DNA from: Trifolium pratense
Taxonomy: Eukaryota > Streptophyta > Magnoliopsida > Fabales > Fabaceae
DNA length: 64,000 nt
Assembly: GCF_020283565.1 (NCBI RefSeq)
Contig: NC_060063.1
Location: forward strand, 6,842,563 to 6,906,562
Direction: 5' to 3'
Each line of letters starts with the position of its first letter. Within the stretch, counting starts at the first letter, position 1. The translations under genes were made by a program, and so were the position numbers. The notes below the pieces were generated by a model that was given only the letters and a program-made list of their open reading frames with translations, did no database searches and was not told the origin of the DNA. Of the stretch, positions 33,346 through 44,130 are shown piece by piece.

Positions 33346-33386
33346 CTAATAAAAGTCAATGACCCGTGCGAATGCACGAGGGTTTA
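33346..33386 (-). mobile_element. Possible decayed Helitron 3' end
   Basis: On the minus strand a hairpin CCCTCGTGCATTCGCACGGG is followed by ATTGACTTTTATTAG, which resembles the hairpin-then-CTAG ending with one base changed. If correct, the array to its right belongs to a small Helitron nested in the CACTA element. Confidence 0.35.
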
Positions 33387-33439
33387 AACAAATTATATAT
33401 GAATCTATTCTCATATTTGAAGAGAATTTTGTTCTTAGA

Positions 33440-34640
33440 CTCTTTTCTGTGGATAGATTGTAATAGTAGTCACATCAGAAATCTAGTTTTGATGAAAATG
33501 TCGTGAAGTTTGAATAAAACTATCGATTTTGACTGAAAATTTTGAATTTAATCAATCTGACCGTTCAATATCATATAAATGATGTGAAAAATGAATGAGA
33601 AAAAATAATTTTGATGATCGGACTCCGAATGGATAGACAAATTATAGCATTCTCAACGAAAACCTAGTTTTAATGAAAGGAGCATGAAGTTTACCTAAAA
33701 CTATCGATTTTGAGTGGAGATTTTGAATTTAATCAATCTGACCGTTCAATATCACCTAATTGGAAAGACAAACGAATGATAAAAAGAATTTTGATGATCG
33801 GACTCTGAATGGATACACAGATTGTTATATCAGTCTCATCGAAAACCCAGTTTTAATGAAGGTTCATGAAGTTTACCTAAAACTATCGATTTTGAGTGGA
33901 GATTTTGAATTTAATCAATCCGACCGTTCAATATCACATAATTGGTGTGAAAAATGAACGAGAAAAAGAATTTTGATGATCGGACTTCGAATGGATAGAC
34001 AGATTGTTATAACAGTCTTATCGGAAACCTAGTTTTAATGAAATGGTCATGAAGTTTACCTAAAACTATCGATTTTTATTGGAGATTTTGAATTTAATCA
34101 ATCCGACCGATCAATATCACATAAATGGTGTGAAAAATGAACGAGAAAAGGAATTTGATGATTGGACTCTGAATGGATAGACAAATTGTTATAGCAGTCT
34201 CATCGAAAACCTAGTTTTAATGAAGGTTCATGAAGTTTACCTAAAACTATCGATTTTGAGTGGAGATTTTGAATTTAATCAATCCGACCGTTCAATATCA
34301 CATAATTGGTGTGAAAAATGAACGAGAAAAAGAATTTTGATGATCGGACTTCGAATGGATAGACAGATTCTTATAACAGTCTTATCGGAAACCTAGTTTT
34401 AATGAAATGGTCATGAAGTTTACCTAAAACTATCGATTTTGAATGGAGATTTTGAATTTAATCAATCCGACCGTTCAATATCACCTAATTGGAAAGACAA
34501 AGGAACAAGAAAAAGAATTTTGATGATCGGACTCTGAATGGATAGACAGATTGTTTGAAATCTCATCGAAAACCTAGTTTTAAACTTTTAATGAAAGGGT
34601 CATCAACTTTACCTAAAACTACCGATTTTAATTTGAGATT
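33440..34640. repeat. ~181 bp satellite-like tandem array, about 6.5 copies
   Basis: The block ACTATCGATTTTGA, TTTTGAATTTAATCAATC[T/C]GAC, then TTTTGATGATCGGACT recurs about every 181 bp (starts near 33521, 33703, 33885, 34066, 34245, 34432, 34618). Copies alternate GAAGGTTCATGAAG and GAAATGGTCATGAAG, so a two-unit block has itself been duplicated. Confidence 0.9.
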
Positions 34641-35453
34641 TTGAATTTTATTAACCAGTTTTAACCATTTGATCTTTTTGTCTTAATGTAATTAATTACC
34701 ACCAATGTCACTAACATAAATTTAAACTCTCAATATATAATTTTACTTTTGTCAAAAATAAATAAATAATAATTTTACTTAATTAAAGATAGGGTGCAGC
34801 TACTCTCTAATCAAATAAAATTTAATTAAGAATATTCAATTGCATAAACTAAACAATTACCAATTAATTTTAATGCACATAATTAAATGATTAAAAATTT
34901 AAATATAATGCATTAGTTGGTTACAGAAATTTACCATATAATAATAGTAATTAAATGCAGGAAACGAAATGAATAAGTTCATAGTCCAGTGGTTTGTGTT
35001 CATTTATGTTTGATGATGCTTGATAGAGGTCCCCAATTCGAACCTTTCCTTTGCCAAACTCTATTTTTTTTTTTTTGTGTTTTTTTTTGGGTACATTTTT
35101 GTATATTTAATATATGCTGTTTAAAACAAAAAATTCCGAAGTTATCATCTAGGTCGTTGGATTCGAGGTTTGATTTCTGTTTAATTCTTGTGCGTTGATC
35201 TTTCCTCCAAATTATATAAATAAGTGGGAGTTTGTTAAGGAAGATTTTACTTTCCTTGTTTTTCAAATCCTTCTACTTCTCTTCCAAATTAGGTAAAAAT
35301 GATGCAAGATATGCAAATGACATAGTTCCTCTCCGGATGATTTCGACCCTTCTCCCTTTGATTCTATGATAAAATTCAATTATGTAATTAGATAAAAAAA
35401 AATAGAAATCAAGCAAAATATATTACATAAGCAATAGTACTAAAAAAATCTTT
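34641..35453. other. Non-coding CACTA interior
   Basis: AT-rich. About 34978-35060 has a possible SINE piece: GTTCATAGTCCAGTGG as a box A-like region and CCCCAATTCGAACC as box B, followed by a T-run. Otherwise nothing is recognised before the TNP2 remnant. Confidence 0.35.
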
Positions 35454-35998
35454 TTATTCTGGCTCAGAGTTTACATTCTCTACATAATCATCCTCATCTA
35501 TAGAAGATTCATCTTTGTAATCATCATCAGTATCAAAGTCACTTGCATCGTCTGATTCTCCGAGCTCTTCTGCTTGACTAACAATATGTTCAGCTAAGTA
35601 TGTTCCATCAATATCATATCTATTTAGAATCTCAGCTTGGTCCAATGATGAAGCTTCTCCTGCTATACGTGTATTGTTGAACTCATTCAATTGATATGGC
35701 TCTGAGTCATCTTCATCTTGTGGAAAATCAAAAACATTTCTTGCTTTGACTTTTACCGCAGTATACCAATTTGCACTGTCATTGTTCTTGACATAATAAA
35801 CTAACCCAGCTTGAGAACCTAGGACAAATGGATCATTTTTGTAATACAACTTTGTAATATCTAGACTAATAAATCCATACTCGTCCTTTTTAGATCCTCT
35901 ACCATGATTTCGAACTTGAGAAGGAGCCTCGAACCAATCACATTTAAATAATATGACAAAGTTATTTTCCAAATACCTTATTTCAATGATTTTTTGAA
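35454..35998 (-). pseudogene. TNP2 transposase, C-terminal remnant (DUF4216 region)
   Basis: The minus-strand frame reads FQKIIEIRYLENNFVILFKC, then GFISLDITKLYYKNDPFVLG and QAGLVYYVKN, then an acidic tail to the stop at 35454. This is the DUF4216 tail found after the catalytic part of CACTA TNP2 transposases. Everything upstream (the Transposase_21 catalytic core) is absent: at about 35998 the sequence switches to a LINE fragment on the other strand, and the frame runs on only by chance to 36170. The element therefore lacks its own transposase. Confidence 0.75.
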
Positions 35999-35999
35999 A

Positions 36000-36687
36000 A
36001 CTAGATACTACTCTAGAAAGGTTTTCCTTAAAGCTTCTTTGGGCAGCAAACCTAGCTACACTTGGCAAACCATTCAACATGCTAACTGGATCCAAAAGAA
36101 AGATTGTTATTGGTTGGTGGGTTATGGAAATTCGATTAATATGTGGCAAGACAATTGGTTGCATTACCAAAATGGGTTTAAAGTCCTAACACATAAGACA
36201 TTGGATGAGGGAACTAATAGTTGGAACCACAACATTATTGATAATATGTTCTACAACTTTGAGGTAGAGCAAATAAAACAAATTCATATTAGTAAGGAGG
36301 ATAGTTTTTGCTGCAACGGAACCAAGGACGGTAGGTACACGGTTAGATCGGGCTACTATAACATGAAGCAGTGGAAAAGAGCTGAAAATCCAAGTGTTTC
36401 AAATAACAAACAAACAATACTGTGCGATTCTAGTTAGAGAAGAATTATGTAAAAGAGGGATTACTTGTCCTATTGTTTGTCCTAGATGCAGCAACAAAAT
36501 AAAATCTATCAACCATAGTTTCATGAATTGTTATAGAGCGGCGAAAATCTGGTTTGGCTCATGTCTACACATGAATTTTGCAAACTGGTTAGAGCACAAA
36601 TTAAGAGTCTCTGATAGCCAAACCATGGAGTTACCGGTAGCTATCACTTACCAAATTTGGCTAGCTAGAAATGTACATACTTTCTAA
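36000..36687 (+). pseudogene. LINE ORF2 C-terminal fragment (zf-RVT region), frameshifted
   Basis: The first frame has RYYSRKVFLKASLGSKPSYT and WLVGYGNSINMWQDNW; the second frame from about 36394 has REELCKRGI and a C-x2-C...H-x4-C finger (CPRCSNKIKSINHSFMNC). This order is typical of plant L1-type reverse transcriptases after the RT core. A deletion and shift between the frames, and missing 5' and 3' ends, show it is a dead piece abutting the TNP2 remnant. Confidence 0.75.
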
Positions 36688-37739
36688 GACAAAAACATAC
36701 CCGATCAGCAAGTTATCACCATGGCCAGCCCCGAAAATCCGGAGGCCCGACTATGAATATTAAAACCAGACCCGTTAATAAAAGAAATATAAAAAATTTA
36801 AAACGAATAATACTCTTTTAAATTGTAAATAACATCAATAACTTATAAAAATAGTCATCTTTAGAACTAGCATATAAAATATTCATATGCTTATAACAAC
36901 TGCAATTAGTCAACAAAAAAAAAAAACAACAATAATAATATTATCAATCCATTATGCACTATACCAATAGAGTAGAAAAATCAGATTCTTCTAGTTTTAG
37001 ACGGTGCAAGAAATTAAGAACCATAAAGTTGTAGGATGAAGGTTTAAACATGAAAGCTATAACAACTATATTTAACAAAAGTCCCATCATTCTAACTCTA
37101 ACAAAAATAGATACAGTTATATCTATCTATCTCATTGAGGCATTTTCACAAACACCTTATGACTTCACCTATTAAACAATTGAAATTAGTGAAACAAATA
37201 ATTGAAACAAACAAATATGATATCTCTCCTTTCTAAGTTCATACAGGTTGTCCTGATTTTACTTGAACAGCTAATGCAAAAGTGGGTTACAACGAGAATT
37301 AGATAGCAAAAATAGTCAATGTTTGCGGTAACGGGAATAGTGGGTTTGGAATTGGATTCTGACTTTAATGCAGAGATCACAGAAAACAGTACAAATTAAA
37401 GAGTGAAAAGCCATTAACGTACCTGAATTCTGACGTAATCGAGTTGGTCGGCGCGGTGGTAACGGTAAACGGTGGCTAAAGAGTTGGTCGGTGCGGTGGT
37501 AGCGGTGGCGCTGGGGCAACGTGTTGGGTTTAACGTGGTTACTATGTGTAAGTACGAGTTAACATAACATGGAAACCGTTCCTATTTTGGTGATTGTGCT
37601 TTTTTGTTTTTTTTACTATTGAGGTTTTCTTAGATAGGGTAATCAACTTTAGCGGTAGCGGGAAATGCTGTCTAAAATAAAAATAAAAAGCGGGAATTAC
37701 ATGGAGAGTGAAACCTCCGTATGCATAAGTTGGGTTTAA

Positions 37740-37740
<1 letters not shown>
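36688..37740. other. Non-coding CACTA interior
   Basis: AT-rich with a GC-rich patch at 37430-37540 in which TTGGTCGG[T/C]GCGGTGGTA occurs twice. This may be the former 5' region of the TNP2 transcription unit; nothing codes convincingly. Confidence 0.35.
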
Positions 37741-37780
<40 letters not shown>

Positions 37781-37791
37781 TTTTTAAGTTA

Positions 37792-37840
<49 letters not shown>
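37741..37840. repeat. Poly(T) tract followed by (AT)n
   Basis: About 37 consecutive T, then a short spacer and about 45 bp of AT dinucleotide. Confidence 0.9.
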
Positions 37841-37843
<3 letters not shown>

Positions 37844-37859
37844 GTTTTCAACACTATAC

Positions 37860-38612
37860 TTTTTTTTATTTGTCAAAAAAAAAAAACACTATACTTTTTA
37901 TTTTAAGAAAAATATTGAGGGAAAAATATGTAATATGTCTATCTACGAGATTCAAACAACATCTATAGCCAAAAGCTCCGTGTTTTTTAAATTAAGTTGG
38001 TTTTGTTAACTTTTCAAATATCTTATTTTTAGTCAATTTTCTTCTATAAAATTAAGTTACGTATTAATTGTAGAACTTATTTAAAAGAGTGTTTAACTCT
38101 ACTTCCTTTTAAGTGATGAGAAGTTTTAAGAAACTCAAGCCAAACAATAATAGGTTTGTCAAAAAAAGCCAAACAATAATAGCGGCAACAATGATGGTTG
38201 TTACAATAAGTAACTTTTTTCAGCGATGAGATTGTTGAAAAATAATAAAATTATTATAACAACTTAAATTAGTCATTGACATATGTATATCAAAAAGTTG
38301 TATTATTTTTAGCAACAATAGTTATTGTTGGGATAAGTGATTTTTAACAACGATAATGAGATTGTTGAGAAAAAACAACTTATTACAAGGACTTAAATTA
38401 ATTGTTGCTATATGCACACTTAAAAATTACATTATTTCCAACAACAATAATTGTTATTGGGATAAGTCACTTTTCTCAACAATAATGAAATTGTTGAGAA
38501 AAAAAAAACTTATTACAACAACTTAAATTAGTTGCTGCTATATGCATTTTTTCTCAACAATTTAATTATCGCTGCAAAAAAGTCGCTGCTAAATATCTTA
38601 TTTCTAGTAGTG
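37860..38612. other. CACTA right subterminal region
   Basis: From about 38150 the sequence repeats short blocks such as CAACAATAAT, TTGTTGAGAAAAA and ACTTAAATTAGTTG in both orientations up to the right end. This is the subterminal repeat zone, the expected binding region for the TnpA-like protein. Confidence 0.6.
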
Positions 38613-38705
38613 ATATTTGTTTTAGCAAAATGAGGCCAATTCAAATATTCAACATATGGAATATAACATTAATCATTATTTCTAGTTACGAAAATATCTC
38701 CCTAT

Positions 38706-38761
38706 CATAAAAAAATCGCGGCAATGCCACGCCCCGTTCGTACGCACGAATATTATACCAG
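38706..38761 (+). mobile_element. Helitron 3' end, unit A copy
   Basis: ATCGCGGCAATGCCACGCCC, then the hairpin TTCGTACGCACGAA (38737-38750) and TATTATACCAG, where CCAG replaces the usual CTAG. Copies at 47337-47361 and 57173-57197 end CTAG then T. The 5' end was not found. Confidence 0.6.
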
Positions 38762-38869
38762 TTTCATATAAAATATATTAACTTCATAGAGACTTACAAT
38801 TAATTTCTTAGCAAAATAACATAAATAACATTTTCTCAAAATCCAACAAAATAAGTGAAGACGATATTA

Positions 38870-39100
38870 TTAAACCCGAACTTGATGTAAGAATATCAAA
38901 CCCTTACAACTCAATTTAAAAATAAAAATAATCCAACACACTTTAATGAATACCCCATCATATGTGAGAGAATAATTCTCCACTTTATTCTCACGAACAA
39001 ACACCTCGATACTACTATCTGATCCCGTTCTAAGGATCTTACCTGCATATAATTCATTAAAGAGAAATAAGAAGAAAACATGGGGTGAGATAAGTTTCAA
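38870..39100 (-). other. Conserved exon-like open frame, unit A
   Basis: A 76-codon frame without an ATG start (it opens with TTG). A 3' splice-like signal (pyrimidine-rich run then TATATGCAG) precedes GKILRTGSDSSIEVFV; the frame ends QVRV. It is kept in all three units with one residue changed (Trp here, Cys in B and C). It may be a terminal exon or a captured gene fragment; no family recognised. Confidence 0.25.
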
Positions 39101-39164
39101 ATCACTTCAAGTGGTATAATAATTTCAATATATAGAAACAAACACACAAAAGTACATTTGAAAA

Positions 39165-40162
39165 ACTAATAATAATAATAATAATACAACTAATTGAATT
39201 TAGTGAATTGAAATTGTGCTTAATTTAGGAGCTATACATTAAATGTATACACCAACCATATTTTATCAACACAAATTTCAAGGCCAACTACCATAATACA
39301 ACTAATTGAATTTAGTGAAATTTAGGTCTCTATAAAAAAATTGGGCATGTTATGGTTCCTATAAAAATTTTATGCATGCAGTTTTAGTTCATGTTATTTA
39401 TCAAAATTGTTTAATTATTCTTAAATTTTTATATTTTTGAATAATTATTTTTCAGATATTTTAACAATTCTATAAAAAAATAAAGATAAAAGAAATGAAT
39501 ATCTCAAATTAGAAGTGATATATTTAGCTCCTGTTTTTTTTTAGGAACTTCTTATATTGTTCTGAACAAGTCTTCAAAATAATCAATAAAAAATGCACAT
39601 TGGTTTAAGATTAGGGATTAAAACTACGTGTATAATAATTTTATAGAGACTATGTCAGTTTATAGAGAAGAAAACAAAATTTGATAATGTTATAAAAATC
39701 TAAAAATATTTAACCCGAATTTTTATTCGTATTAAATTTCAACCAATTTTAGTTGTTAAAATTGTTATTGCAACCAAAACCTTTTGTTCACTTAAGTTGC
39801 TTCCGGTCCTTTGTCTTGTTAATGGCCAAGGCGTATTTTGAAGTCATTCACTTTGAGTCTTTCTAAATTGTTTCCTAATCGTTGCCTATCATTTAGCAAC
39901 GATTTTTTTTCCATTGCCTTGGTTTGAACAGATTTACGTTTTTTTTATATAAGTGAATGCTCCGAAATTTTCATATTTAATTACTGTTTGTGAATTCAAA
40001 TTTTAATTTTCTCTGTCCTTTATAAGGAAGGTGATTATATAGATGCATACAAATTAGAATATCTCACTCTCTAACTATGATGATATTATCAAGTTAGTAG
40101 ATGATAGTTGTACAAAGACATCCCGAAGATAAGTGTAAAACTCAATAATATTATAACTTATA
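39165..40162. other. No gene seen (unit A)
   Basis: AT-rich, with a short ATA repeat at 39165-39184. Compared with B and C it lacks about 80 bp around 39290, where ATACAACTAATTGAATTTAG is repeated instead. Confidence 0.5.
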
Positions 40163-40470
40163 CTGCTTATGTACCACAATATATGTCACTTTGGGGAAAA
40201 AAATTGTACCGTAATATATGTCGCTTTATATTAGCAAAGAAGTATTTAATGTTCTTTTTCCTATTGTTTGTTCAAATTTTTTTTTCCAATTATACCCATA
40301 ACTATTTATTACTCTCTCTTCTTTCAATTCTTTAATTTATTTTTTTCATACCATAAATGAAGGACAATTTTGTAATTCAACTCATAATCTCTCTTTTCCA
40401 TACAACATTAATTAACTTTCTTAATATATGTAAAAGTGCTAAAGCGACATATATTGTGGTACGGAGGGAG
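40163..40470. mobile_element. Stowaway-type MITE, unit A
   Basis: The right end GGTACGGAGGGAG followed by TA and the left end TA then CTGCTTATGTACC are imperfect inverted repeats (TACCACAATATATGTC occurs inverted at both ends). TA flanks fit Tc1/mariner-type insertion. Copies lie at 48917-49198 and 58744-59025. Confidence 0.6.
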
Positions 40471-40728
40471 TAACAAACATATGATGATACTATCAATAAT
40501 ATTTTCATTAGATAACTGACCCATATATATATACTCCAAATTATCAAATTTATTCACAAAACATATTTCAAACTATCATGTTTTACTTTTTCAATTTTTC
40601 TTAATATATAAGTGTGATTTTTTTTTCTTCTTATAATTTGGGACGGAGGAAGTATATAAGAGAAATTATAAGATTAACATTAAGATGAGCAATGAAAATG
40701 GAAGGTCATGATAGAGAAATAAGACTTA

Positions 40729-40998
40729 CTATCTTAACCTTTTACATTCATTTCTAAAGCACGCCATTGTTCCACGAGGAGCATTTGGAAAGCTTATATA
40801 GCAATCTTCGTCAGTTTCGCACTTTGCTTTATTGTATGTACAATAAGAATAAAGAAATATTACTAGAGTGGATGAAAGATTTTGTATAAAATAAACAAAA
40901 ATTATTATGACAATAAACTTACTTTTACCAACGACTACAACGATGAAAAGAGAAATAAAAAGTATCATAATATAAACAAACTTGAGAGTTTCACCCAT
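40729..40998 (-). CDS. NCR peptide gene, unit A
   Basis: Exon 1 is 40923-40998 and exon 2 is 40729-40826; the 96 bp intron runs GTAAGT...AAAG and keeps frame (A + CA = Thr). The product is 57 residues. Residues 1-24 (MGETLKFVYIMILFISLFIV...) are the conserved NCR signal peptide, which directs the peptide through the secretory route to the symbiosome. The mature part carries four cysteines as C-x5-C-x13-C-x4-C (KCETDEDC...CFRNEC), near neutral to slightly basic. In the family such peptides act on bacteroids in nodule cells, driving terminal differentiation or affecting their survival; the effect of this one is unknown. The ATG at 40998 is chosen because the longer frame has no ATG and the TATA box lies close upstream. 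Confidence 0.88.
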   Translation of the reverse strand: MGETLKFVYIMILFISLFIVVVVGKSKFIVIIIFVYFIQNLSSTLVIFLYSYCTYNKAKCETDEDCYISFPNAPRGTMACFRNECKRLR

Positions 40999-41042
40999 TT
41001 GTTTTTTACCTTTCAATGTACAAATTTAAAATGTTTTGATGA

Positions 41043-41052
41043 CTTTATATAG
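41043..41052 (-). promoter_or_regulatory. TATA box of NCR gene A
   Basis: CTATATAAAG on the minus strand, 45-54 bp before the ATG; it is identical upstream of the B and C genes. Confidence 0.65.
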
Positions 41053-41329
41053 TAAAATTTCTTGCTATATTTATGTCAAATAAGTAATTTTTAATGATTA
41101 TGATTTTGCAATATGTCCTTTAAAATTAGAATAATTATTAAATATCTTCAAAGGACAATATAATGAATACTATTTGTCCCTTTAGCTCGTAGAATTGATC
41201 TCACGGAATAATTTTGCTTGTAATTATAAAATTCATTTACATTAAAAAAAAAATTCATTTTCTTTTTACAACCTTTCATTATTATATTTGTTCCAGTAAA
41301 AATAATTAAAAAAAAAATATGCATGCATA

Positions 41330-42370
41330 TTAATATATGAGTAGAATTATAGATTCATACACCAAAAAAAAAAAAAAAAGAATTATAGATTCATGTAATT
41401 TGTTTTTATAAAAAATAGCCACTTCGATTGGATTAATATATGAGTAGAAATATATGTCTCTGTAAAAATTATAAATAAATAGGCACTTATATTTGTATAT
41501 GATAAGAAATATAGGTTCTTGTAGAAATTATAAAAAAAAGACATGTGTATTAACATATGATTAAAAATATAAATCACCACATAAATTATAAGAAAATAGG
41601 CACGGGCCGTGGAAATCAGTCGAGCTGAGTCGAACTCGTCTGAACTCGACTCGACTCGATAGGAATTGGTTCAACTCAAAATTCGGCTCAAGTTCGACAC
41701 AAACCCTTTTTTCAGCTCAAGTTTGGCTCGTTTAAAGTTGACGAACAGTTCGGTTCGGCTCGTTAGGTTCAACTCGTTAAGTTAAATCACATGATTTCAA
41801 GTCAAATTTTTTGTCAAAATTTCAAAATTTGATCTTTAACCTTTTAAACTATTTTTTATATAAAAGAAAAAGCAAATATTAAATTAAAATAAAAGTCATC
41901 CCAAGTGTATAATGAAAAGCCTTTTGAGAAATAGAGAATTTAAAAAAATAAAAAAAAAATTTGGTAAAGGGAGAGTGGGTAATAGCCGTACGTAGGAAAC
42001 TGAAAAGTTCATATATATATATATATATAACCGAGCTAGTTCATGAACCAAACGAGTCGAACTATATATAGTTTATGTTCAACTCATCTATTTAACGAAC
42101 TTAATTTTTAACTCAAGTTCAACTCATTTAGTTCATGAACCAAGTTCATTAGTCAATTATCGAATCGAGCTTCAAACTATTCACGAGTTGGCTTGGGTCA
42201 TTGCCAGCCCTAGGCACACATATTAATAGATGAGTAGAAATATACGACTGCGCCGAAATAATAAGAAAATAGACATACGTATTAATATATAAGTAGAAAT
42301 ATAGGCCCGTACCGAAGACCGGAGTTATAAAAAAGTAGGCAGACATATTTATATATTAGTAGAAATATAA
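41330..42370. repeat. ~60 bp minisatellite interrupted by a hAT-like element (unit A)
   Basis: About seven diverged units of the type TATTAATATATGAGTAGAAATATA...ATTATAAGAAAATAGGCAC run from 41330 to 41603 and resume at 42211-42370. The hAT-like element sits between them. Present also in B and C. Confidence 0.7.
41604..42210. mobile_element. hAT-like non-autonomous element, unit A
   Basis: 607 bp between direct repeats TAGGCAC (41597-41603 and 42211-42217). The left end GGGCCGTGGAAAT and right end ATTGCCAGCCC are imperfectly inverted. The interior repeats GAGTCGAACT, AGCTCA and TTCATGAACCAA motifs. Copies: 50230-50864 and 60141-60790. Confidence 0.6.
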
Positions 42371-42494
42371 GTTATCATGATTAAAAAAAAATAAAATAGG
42401 AATTACTATTTTAATCCATCTTTCTCCTTTTTTAACACATCACTAAACAAGGAGCTATTTTTGTCTTTTCATTTAAATTGAAATAAAATAATAT

Positions 42495-42880
42495 GGATCA
42501 GGATCAAATGACACCAACTAGTTTGACACCTCTCAATAACGTTTTAACCGATATAAAGTTTATAAAATCCACCGTTGGATTGAAAGTTTATATCATATAG
42601 ACCATTTGTTTAGAATTTCAGGCAAATCCAAAATCATTTGATATGCTATTGCAACACATAAACATTAACGACGTTTAAAAAAATAGACAAACCGTTAATT
42701 TTGATGTATCCCAATAACATATCAAATGATTTTGTATTTGTCTAAAGTTTTACATAAATGATCTATATGATACAAAATTTCAATCCAACAGTGGATTTTA
42801 TAAAATTTATATCGGTTAAAACGTTATTGAGAGGTATAACATTTGGTGTCAAACTAGTTGGTGTCGTTTGATCCTGACTC
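42495..42880. mobile_element. Fold-back MITE, unit A
   Basis: The left arm TCAGGATCAAATGACACCAACTAG is inverted at the right end as CTAGTTGGTGTCGTTTGATCCTGA; the inner arms share CAATCCAAC[A/G]GTGG, TATATCGGTTAAAACGTT and CAAATGATTTTG. No clear TSD. Copies at 51145-51542 and 61071-61468; unit A lacks about 10 bp (CAAATGTTAC) near its left end. Confidence 0.7.
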
Positions 42881-43045
42881 AAACAATATTATTATAATCA
42901 TTATACTCTATTATTCATTGCCTTTATATTTTATTTCTACTATTTATACAGGACTTATATTTTTACTCATATATTTGTTGGATTAAGCCTTAAAATCCAA
43001 TCTATTTGATATTATTTGCTTTTGTATTGTAATTTGATTTATATA

Positions 43046-43104
<59 letters not shown>

Positions 43105-43803
43105 AAGAAGTTTCTTTACTAAGTTTGTTTTCCAAAATAATAAAGTCTCTAGAATAGATTGTTCATGTAATTAAACATTAAGTGAGACTTAATCGTGAGA
43201 TTACATTAACTTAAGAACACTATTCTTAAAAGTATATATATGTAGTCAAACTTTAATATGAGTTGGGATGATAATAAAGCGTAGAGACTATTATGTATGT
43301 AGACTGATGACCATCTCACGGGTCATGGATATGAGATATTAAGTCTATACATAGATATAAATATTAGGAGTAATATTTATATTGAATTGACCCACCAAGA
43401 GAGTACTACATAGTATGTTATGAAAGCGTCATAAAATACTCTCATATTGATAATAGTGTACACCATTCTTTGACCTGAAACCACGATGATCCCGAGATGT
43501 GGAATTAAATGTTTGGTTGTCATTCAAACGTCGTCTGTAACAGGATAACTTTAACGTTGGTAAATGGACATTTAATGAATCATGCTTGCTGAGGGACATG
43601 AGTGTCCTAGATGAGATTTGTCCCTCCTGCATAAAATGAGATATATCTTTAGGCCTCTTGATGAACATGACTGAAAAATTGCATCGCCATGCCAAATTAA
43701 GTCAATATGAGATATTGGGCTTATTCGTTACTCAATATGTTTCAGGATCAAGAAATATAAATATTAGACTTTACAAGGATGACACTATTTATGCCTTGTG
43801 TTC

Positions 43804-43997
43804 ATGATAGTAGGGGTTATACGTATTAGTAGGGGTCTTACATGATAGTAGGGGTTCTACATGACAGTAGGGGTTCTACGTGTTAGTAGGGGTCTTACAT
43901 GATAGTAGGGGTTCCTGCATGTGTAGTAGGGGTCCTGCATGTGTAGTAGGGGTCCTCTGGTATAGTAGGGGTACTCTGTGTTAGTAGGGGTATTACC
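43804..43997 (+). repeat. ~20 bp GTAGGGG minisatellite, unit A
   Basis: Ten units built on [A/T]TAGTAGGGGT followed by a variable 6-10 bases such as TCTTACATG, TCTACATG or CCTGCATG. Copy in B at 52428-52621; absent from C. Confidence 0.9.
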
Positions 43998-44130
43998 TGA
44001 ACTGTTGTTTGATGGTTTTAAATGCTACTGATTGTTTATAACCATGATTAATTGTATTGTGATGAATTGTTGATTATATGTGTGGAATATAATTGTTGTT
44101 GATTGTGTTGATGATGTTTGTTTAAATGTC

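Larger units (their letters stand above)
27889..38612 (-). mobile_element. CACTA (En/Spm) transposon, 10.7 kb
   Basis: Left end CACTACAAGAAAAAAGGTAT; right end inverted CACTACTAGAAATAAGATAT; 3 bp TSD ATA (27886-27888 and 38613-38615). Units B and C carry the unoccupied site GTATATTTG (47211-47220 and about 55837-55846), proving the borders. Subterminal motifs GCAGCGAC and GTCGTTG recur at both ends, as binding sites for TnpA do in this class. Contents: an intact TnpA-like gene, the 3' remnant of TNP2, a LINE fragment, a SINE and three tandem arrays. It probably moves, if at all, with TNP2 supplied elsewhere. Confidence 0.93.

Noticed and set aside
40999..41016. N-terminal extension (MKGKKQ) of NCR gene A
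   Set aside because: The first codon is TTG; the ATG at 40998 gives the standard NCR signal peptide. The same holds for B and C.
42498..42877. MDQDQMTP frames in the fold-back MITE of B and C
   Set aside because: They begin in a terminal inverted repeat and are lost in A by a small deletion; no domain.
43804..43997. CRISPR-like regular repeats
   Set aside because: A plant minisatellite: 20 bp period with no unique spacers and no cas genes.
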